From: Alicyclobacillus sp. SO9 | GTDB lineage: Bacteria > Bacillota > Bacilli > Alicyclobacillales > Alicyclobacillaceae | Reading direction: 5' to 3' | Length of the DNA stretch: 64,000 nt | Assembly: GCF_016406125.1 (NCBI RefSeq) | Contig: NZ_CP066339.1 | Span: forward strand, 186,001-250,000 | Shown here: positions 59,545 to 64,000 of the stretch, in pieces | How positions within the stretch are numbered: position 1 is the first letter of the stretch | Layout: each line of letters opens with the position of its first letter | The notes under the pieces: generated by a model | Told to the model about the DNA's origin: nothing | The model's input: only the letters and a program-made list of their open reading frames with translations | The model's database searches: none | Program-made: the position numbers and the translations under genes

Positions 59545-61305
59545 CTACACGCGGAATTTGTTGACCATTTCCTGCAACTGTTCGGCCATCGTTGTGAGGG
59601 AAGCTGCAGAGGCCGTAATCTCTTCCGTAGCAGCGAGTTGTTCCTCGGCCGAGGCGGAGACGGTTTGCATTCCAGCAGCAGTTTCTTCGGAGATTCGTGT
59701 TACAGCCTGAGTCGCCTTTATTAATTCTTCTGTCCCTGAGTTGAGCTGTTTGGCTGCTGTCGACACACTCTGAATTTGACTGCTGACAGATTGTACGGAC
59801 TCCTGAATCTCTTCAAAGGAACGTCCTGCCGTATTAACGGCGTCCAATCCTTCAGAGACTCGCTCTGTCGTCGATTGCGTTGCAGACACGGCTTGTGTTG
59901 TTCCTTCGTGAATTTGGGAAATCAATGTCGCGATTTGTTCTGCAGAGTGGGCTGATTGTTCCGCCAGCTTGCGGACTTCGTCGGCCACGACCGCAAACCC
60001 GCGCCCGCTTTCGCCCGCTCTGGCAGCTTCAATCGCAGCATTCAGTGCGAGTAGATTCGTTTGCCTGGAAATGTTGGAGATAGCGGTCAGCATTTCATCA
60101 ATTTCGTCGGACTTCGATCCCAATTGTTCAATGACACCTGCCAATTCACCGACGGTTGTACTGATATCCTGCATTTTCCGCACCGCAGTTTGAACAGACA
60201 CGTTGCCTGAAACGGTCTTGTCCTTCGCCGTTAAAGCCGTTGCAGACACGGTGTTGGCTGTGCCCGCAATTTGTTCTACACCCTGCACCATCTGGACAAT
60301 CGACTGTTTGCCTTGTTCCACGCTCTCGGACTGTGTCTGAGCACCGTCTGCAGCCTGTTGGATAGTAGCCGTAATCTGTTCCGTCGCACGCCCGCTTTCC
60401 TCGGAACTGGCAGATAGTTCTTCAGCAGAGGCAGCAACCTGCTGTGTAGTCTGGGTAATGTGGGAAATCAGGTTCTTTAGATTTTCTGTCATGCTGTTAA
60501 TACCATTTGCAAGTCGGCTGGTTTCATCTCTGTTCTTCACTACCAGAGGCTCAACCGTCAAATCCCCTCCAGCAACTTTCCGGACCTGTCTTTCAACGGC
60601 AAGAATCGGTTTTGTAATGCTGTACGCCATGAGAACGGTAAGGAGAATGCCGGCAATAATTGAGATGCCAAGGGTAATAAGGATGTATCTTAGTATCGAG
60701 TTCGCTCCTGAATTGTAGTCACTTTCATACGATCCCGCTGCGACATTCCAGCCCCAGCCAGCCGGATCCTTGGCAACATATACAATTTTCTTGGCGTCCT
60801 TCTTGGAGTTGGGAAGCGGCCATATGTATTGAATGAATCCACCGCCTGACTGTCCCACTTTGACAATTTTCTGTCCAATCATGACGCCGTCCGGTGTCTT
60901 TGCGCTCCAGATGCTTGTTCCCTCAATGGAGGGGTGAGCCACTTCAACACCTTGATTGTTGACAATGAAGAAATATCCGTTTTTCCCCAAGTCATAATTA
61001 TGATTAATTGGACGATGGCCGTTTGCTTCTTTCTTTCCCAGAATCATTCGTTTCACTTCTGTTTGTGCTGTGGGCAGTGTCAAGTCCCCGGCTTGAACCT
61101 CTTTGTTTAATTCTTTAATGGTTCCGTTGACAAGGTTGACTTCGGATTTTAGCGCCGCCTTGCTCTGAACATTCAGTTGATTTGTGGCAACCCTCCAGCC
61201 AATCAAACCAGTAACAAGGCTTGGTACAATCAGCAGGATGAGCGAAAAGCCAATCAGCTTTTGTCGCAGTGACCTGATTTGAAACAGCACTTTAAGTCTG
61301 TGCAT
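59545..61305 (-). CDS. Methyl-accepting chemotaxis protein with Cache sensor
   Basis: A 586-residue chemoreceptor: TM1 ([20 protein letters not shown]), an extracytoplasmic sCache-type domain ([18 protein letters not shown].., [28 protein letters not shown]), TM2 ([14 protein letters not shown]), a HAMP domain, and the coiled-coil signalling domain with hairpin tip [20 protein letters not shown]. sCache receptors bind small organic acids or similar ligands. ATG 61305 is chosen because it begins at the basic n-region; the frame extends to 61365 without a ribosome site. GTG 61308 is equally possible. Confidence 0.92.
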   Translation of the reverse strand: MHRLKVLFQIRSLRQKLIGFSLILLIVPSLVTGLIGWRVATNQLNVQSKAALKSEVNLVNGTIKELNKEVQAGDLTLPTAQTEVKRMILGKKEANGHRPINHNYDLGKNGYFFIVNNQGVEVAHPSIEGTSIWSAKTPDGVMIGQKIVKVGQSGGGFIQYIWPLPNSKKDAKKIVYVAKDPAGWGWNVAAGSYESDYNSGANSILRYILITLGISIIAGILLTVLMAYSITKPILAVERQVRKVAGGDLTVEPLVVKNRDETSRLANGINSMTENLKNLISHITQTTQQVAASAEELSASSEESGRATEQITATIQQAADGAQTQSESVEQGKQSIVQMVQGVEQIAGTANTVSATALTAKDKTVSGNVSVQTAVRKMQDISTTVGELAGVIEQLGSKSDEIDEMLTAISNISRQTNLLALNAAIEAARAGESGRGFAVVADEVRKLAEQSAHSAEQIATLISQIHEGTTQAVSATQSTTERVSEGLDAVNTAGRSFEEIQESVQSVSSQIQSVSTAAKQLNSGTEELIKATQAVTRISEETAAGMQTVSASAEEQLAATEEITASAASLTTMAEQLQEMVNKFRV

Positions 61306-61637
61306 CACCTTTGATTTCCCCCATTCTGTGATGTAGCAAGTGGCAAAAAACCAGTCAAAGGACAATCAAAAAACAATAAAAAAACGCCCGGAGCAGGCGC
61401 ACTTTTGACACTGTGGCGGCCAGGCTGTCATAGGTCGAAGTTGACCCGTAGACCCTGTGGCTTTGCGCCCCAATGTTTCCACTGGTATGCCCTTTGCACA
61501 TAAAATTGTCCACATGACATCATGTCGGAATTCATTGACCTTGTCAACCGTTTCTTTTCTCCATCAAAACCTCATATAATCATGTTTGTGGGTACTGTTC
61601 TGGCACCGCAGAGAAATCCCATCAAGGAGGTACACGA
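61306..61637. other. Divergent upstream region, few signals
   Basis: Contains a short CGCC-cggagca-GGCG hairpin flanked by an A-rich tract (about 61370-61400), which on the minus strand resembles a weak leader terminator for the chemoreceptor. GGAGG just before 61638 belongs to the phosphoesterase. No other element could be placed. Confidence 0.4.
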
Positions 61638-62498
61638 ATGACTGTACTGTGGATAGCTGTCGCAGTCGCCCTCGTCGTCATTAGCATTGATTTGCTTTTC
61701 ATTCTTCCTACCCAGTGGTTGAAAGTGGAGCGCGTAACATGGACACGCCATCCAAATACGAAGATTCTGCAAATCAGCGACCTTCACATTGAACGTAACC
61801 GAGTGACAGAAAAGATTCTCCAAGTCCTTGCACAGGAGCAGCCTGACTATGTGTTTCTGACCGGCGATTATCTCGATTCTCTCAAAGCAATGGGTAAACT
61901 GAGCCTGTTTCTAAAGAAAATGGCGTTCTATCGAATTCCGACTTACGCCGTGTTTGGGAACCACGATTATCTCTTGCACGACATAATCCCGCTTCTCGAA
62001 CTGATGAAGGAACACGGAATTACGGTTCTGCGAAACGAAAGTGTCTCACTACCAGAGTTCGACTTGGTTGGTATTGATGATTTTTGCACAGAGAACTCCG
62101 ATATCGATGCCGCTTTCTTTGAAGTTCAGAAGCAGCGGACTAAGCAGCAAAACCGGACAGACATTCACCAATCTTCGGTTACAGTGCAGGAGCATGTTCA
62201 CCAAGACCCACAGAGTTGGAGGAACCGCAGGTGCTTCGTCATTACACACGATCCAAATATTGTTCTCTCGATAGATTATCCATACGATGTCCTCATCAGC
62301 GGTCATCTGCATGGCAAACAATTTAATGTACCCCTCTTGTTTGCGCTTCAACCGATGGGGTCATTAACAGCACAGGGAATCTATAAAGGCGTTCACAGCA
62401 CTTCGTATGGAAGGTACTATATCTCCAAGGGAGCGGGGCAGTCCGGTTTCAATGCACGTTTGTTTGTCCGAAGTGAAATCACTTTGCATTTCGTTTAA
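61638..62498 (+). CDS. Membrane-anchored metallophosphoesterase (YkuE-like)
   Basis: A 286-residue calcineurin-like phosphoesterase: N-terminal TM helix (VLWIAVAVALVVISIDLLFIL), then metal motifs ISDLHIE (DxH), LTGDYLD (GD), FGNHDYL (GNHD) and ISGHLHGKQ (GHxH), with the additional His in FVITHDPN. Related enzymes such as YkuE cleave phosphodiesters at the membrane, but some are inactive. AAGGAGG lies 8-9 bases before the ATG. Confidence 0.9.
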   Translation: MTVLWIAVAVALVVISIDLLFILPTQWLKVERVTWTRHPNTKILQISDLHIERNRVTEKILQVLAQEQPDYVFLTGDYLDSLKAMGKLSLFLKKMAFYRIPTYAVFGNHDYLLHDIIPLLELMKEHGITVLRNESVSLPEFDLVGIDDFCTENSDIDAAFFEVQKQRTKQQNRTDIHQSSVTVQEHVHQDPQSWRNRRCFVITHDPNIVLSIDYPYDVLISGHLHGKQFNVPLLFALQPMGSLTAQGIYKGVHSTSYGRYYISKGAGQSGFNARLFVRSEITLHFV

Positions 62499-63051
62499 AC
62501 TGGAGGGAGGGTGATCCACAGAACGTACAAATTTCCAGCATTATTCTTATGTTAGTTAGAATTCTGATATTTACATAAACACAGTCTATATAGTAAAATT
62601 CCTTCGTAGGCAGGTGAGACAAGTCTGTTCGTCGCCCTTTGAGGGCCGCTTGGCTTGTTGCAGTTCATTGGCAACTTTTATTTCATGTTTGCGAAGAAAG
62701 GGCATATTGTAGTAGCATCACCATGGAGTGTTTTGACAGGGGCGGGAAGCTGAACTAGGGTAGGCATAGTTTTTATAGTGCATCACAGAGAAAACGCTTA
62801 CAAAATAGTGACGGTGCGATTTTCGAGAGGATTTTGAAGTTCCTTAGAGGTACTTGCTTTTATTTGTTTAAAGTATAGTATAATATGCGTAAATTGGGTG
62901 GCTATAATCCTCTACAAATACTATATTCCATAGTATTCTTGGCTGAATAAGTCATATCGTAAGAAGCGGTAGAATCAAATTTTGATTCATATATGCATGA
63001 TTCAGATCTATGTCAGCAAAGATGTCAGCAAAGAAAACAGGGGTGAACAGT
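62499..63051 (+). promoter_or_regulatory. Long leader region before the ABC ATPase
   Basis: About 550 bases without a gene. A hairpin GTTGC..GCAAC followed by TTTTATTT (about 62656-62686) may end the phosphoesterase transcript. A-T-rich sequence with TATAAT-like elements at about 62877 and an imperfect TACTAT..ATAGTA dyad near 62918-62936 may hold the promoter. No known riboswitch pattern was recognised. Confidence 0.4.
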
Positions 63052-64000
63052 TTGTCCGTACTCAGTGTGGACTCGTTAAATGTCGAATTCAATCTAAACG
63101 GCACTTATTTTCCTGCGGTTCGGGATTTATCACTAGATATTAAAGAAGGGGAAACCTTAGGACTTGTCGGTGAATCTGGATGTGGAAAAAGTGTTACATC
63201 ACTTGCACTAATTCGATTACTAACCAAATCAGCACGTGTCACTGGAAGTGTCCAGTACAACGGGAAAAACCTACTGACACTGGGAGATAAGGAGATACGG
63301 AGCATTCGGGGCGATGAAATCAGTATGATTTTCCAAGAGCCTATGACTTCGTTGAACCCAGTGTATAAAGTTGGCGCTCAGATTTCAGAGATTCTTCTCT
63401 TGCACAAGGATATGTCCCCAAAAGAAGCTTTTAAGCATTCCCTAGAGATGTTGAAAAAAGTAGGAATCGCCAGGCCTGAACAAATTTTGCAATCTTATCC
63501 TCATGAACTTTCCGGCGGCATGCGCCAACGGGTAATGATTGCAATTGCAATGTCCTGCGACCCGCGTTTGCTAATTGCGGATGAGCCGACAACGGCTCTT
63601 GACGTAACCATCCAAGCACAAATTTTAGATCTAATGAGAAAAATTTCCAAGGAATTTAAGACTTCAATTTTGCTTATAACCCATGACCTGGGTGTCGTGG
63701 CTGAAATGTGTCAGCGGGTCGCCGTGATGTATGCAGGTCAGATTGTGGAACAAGGGAACGTTGATGAAATTTTTATGGAACCCCAGCACCCCTATACGAG
63801 AGGGCTTTTAGCTGCCATTCCAAAAATTGATGCAAAATCCAAGGAACGTTTGCGTCCCATCGACGGCACTGTGCCTACAATAACCAGAATGCCCAAAGGC
63901 TGTCACTTTGCGCCTCGGTGTCCTTTTGCTATGGACAGGTGCCGCAGTGAAAAACCGACTTTGTTTGACGTGGCGGACAATCATTCGTCTCGTTGTTGGT
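63052..64000 (+). CDS. Oligopeptide ABC transporter ATPase (OppD/DppD), partial
   Basis: The frame runs off the window, so the C-terminus is missing; at least 316 residues are present. Walker A is [14 protein letters not shown], the signature [12 protein letters not shown], Walker [14 protein letters not shown], and the H-loop [19 protein letters not shown] begins the oligopeptide-specific C-terminal domain with [14 protein letters not shown], a likely Fe-S or Zn cysteine cluster. It powers dipeptide or oligopeptide import. The TTG at 63052 is 6 bases after AGGGGTG; an ATG at 63010 would add 14 residues, including the direct repeat MSAKMSAK. Confidence 0.92.
   Translation, partial: MSVLSVDSLNVEFNLNGTYFPAVRDLSLDIKEGETLGLVGESGCGKSVTSLALIRLLTKSARVTGSVQYNGKNLLTLGDKEIRSIRGDEISMIFQEPMTSLNPVYKVGAQISEILLLHKDMSPKEAFKHSLEMLKKVGIARPEQILQSYPHELSGGMRQRVMIAIAMSCDPRLLIADEPTTALDVTIQAQILDLMRKISKEFKTSILLITHDLGVVAEMCQRVAVMYAGQIVEQGNVDEIFMEPQHPYTRGLLAAIPKIDAKSKERLRPIDGTVPTITRMPKGCHFAPRCPFAMDRCRSEKPTLFDVADNHSSRCW

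Noticed and set aside
62640-62690. Riboswitch candidate near the GGGCCGCTTGGCTTGTTGC segment
   Set aside because: The order of motifs does not match any aptamer that I can recall; only a short terminator-like hairpin is supported.

Overview
The window looks like the chromosome of a low- to mid-GC, spore-former-type Bacillota (class Bacilli). The evidence is an aa3-type menaquinol oxidase operon in qoxABCD order, a FabL-type enoyl-ACP reductase, a CgoX/HemY-type porphyrin oxidase, an LCP ligase, many lipoproteins with short lipoboxes, a c-di-AMP (ydaO-type) riboswitch, and strong GGAGG ribosome binding sites that often precede TTG or GTG starts. A member of the Alicyclobacillaceae would fit, but that is inference from gene content. 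No tRNA, rRNA, CRISPR array or prophage was seen. Annotated genes cover about 55 loci, nearly all metabolic, transport, signalling or envelope genes.

Layout. 1-6.7 kb: end of an SGNH hydrolase, a DapA-family aldolase, an Asp-box beta-propeller lipoprotein, then qoxABCD. 6.7-8.9 kb: tandem repeats, a terminator, and a lipoprotein pseudogene flanked by two near-identical copies of a six-dyad repeat element. 8.9-15 kb: a fatty-acid group (FabF-like synthase, FabL-like reductase, two overlapping acyl-CoA synthetase genes). 15.2-20.6 kb: an OmpR-type two-component system, two secreted or lipid-anchored proteins, an MFS carrier. 21.3-23.3 kb: an IS1182-type insertion sequence. 23.7-32.9 kb: aspartase, glycerate kinase, an APC permease, a secreted phosphoesterase, an acetamidase, a proline iminopeptidase-like hydrolase, an SRPBCC protein. 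33.5-38 kb: a SEC-C protein, CgoX/HemY, an LCP protein. 38.2-39.8 kb: c-di-AMP riboswitch leader and a betaine-type binding lipoprotein. 40-41.7 kb: a pseudouridine synthase and a membrane protein. 41.9-46.4 kb: a NarL-type two-component system and a small membrane protein bracketed by about 815-bp direct repeats. 46.5-62.5 kb: many small accessory genes, several decayed (an AraC regulator, a DUF1348 protein), with clear local regulators (CGNR, TetR). 63.1 kb to the end: an oligopeptide ABC ATPase running off the edge.

The most striking signal is a family of intergenic elements, each about 240 bp, with eight full copies and one partial copy. Every full copy has six 21-bp dyads of the form TAGKGATC-N5-GATCMCTA. 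Their centres are spaced 41, 41-42, 52-53, 41-42 and 41-42 bp apart, in both orientations, and each slot keeps its own spacer sequence. Seven of the nine copies lie between the 3' ends of convergent genes. The rigid, roughly helically phased spacing suggests either an array of protein-binding sites or a multi-hairpin RNA; I know of no named family that it matches. A second unusual trait is that many genes end in private tandem arrays, four of them with a 15-bp period, and in several the stop codon lies inside the first unit.
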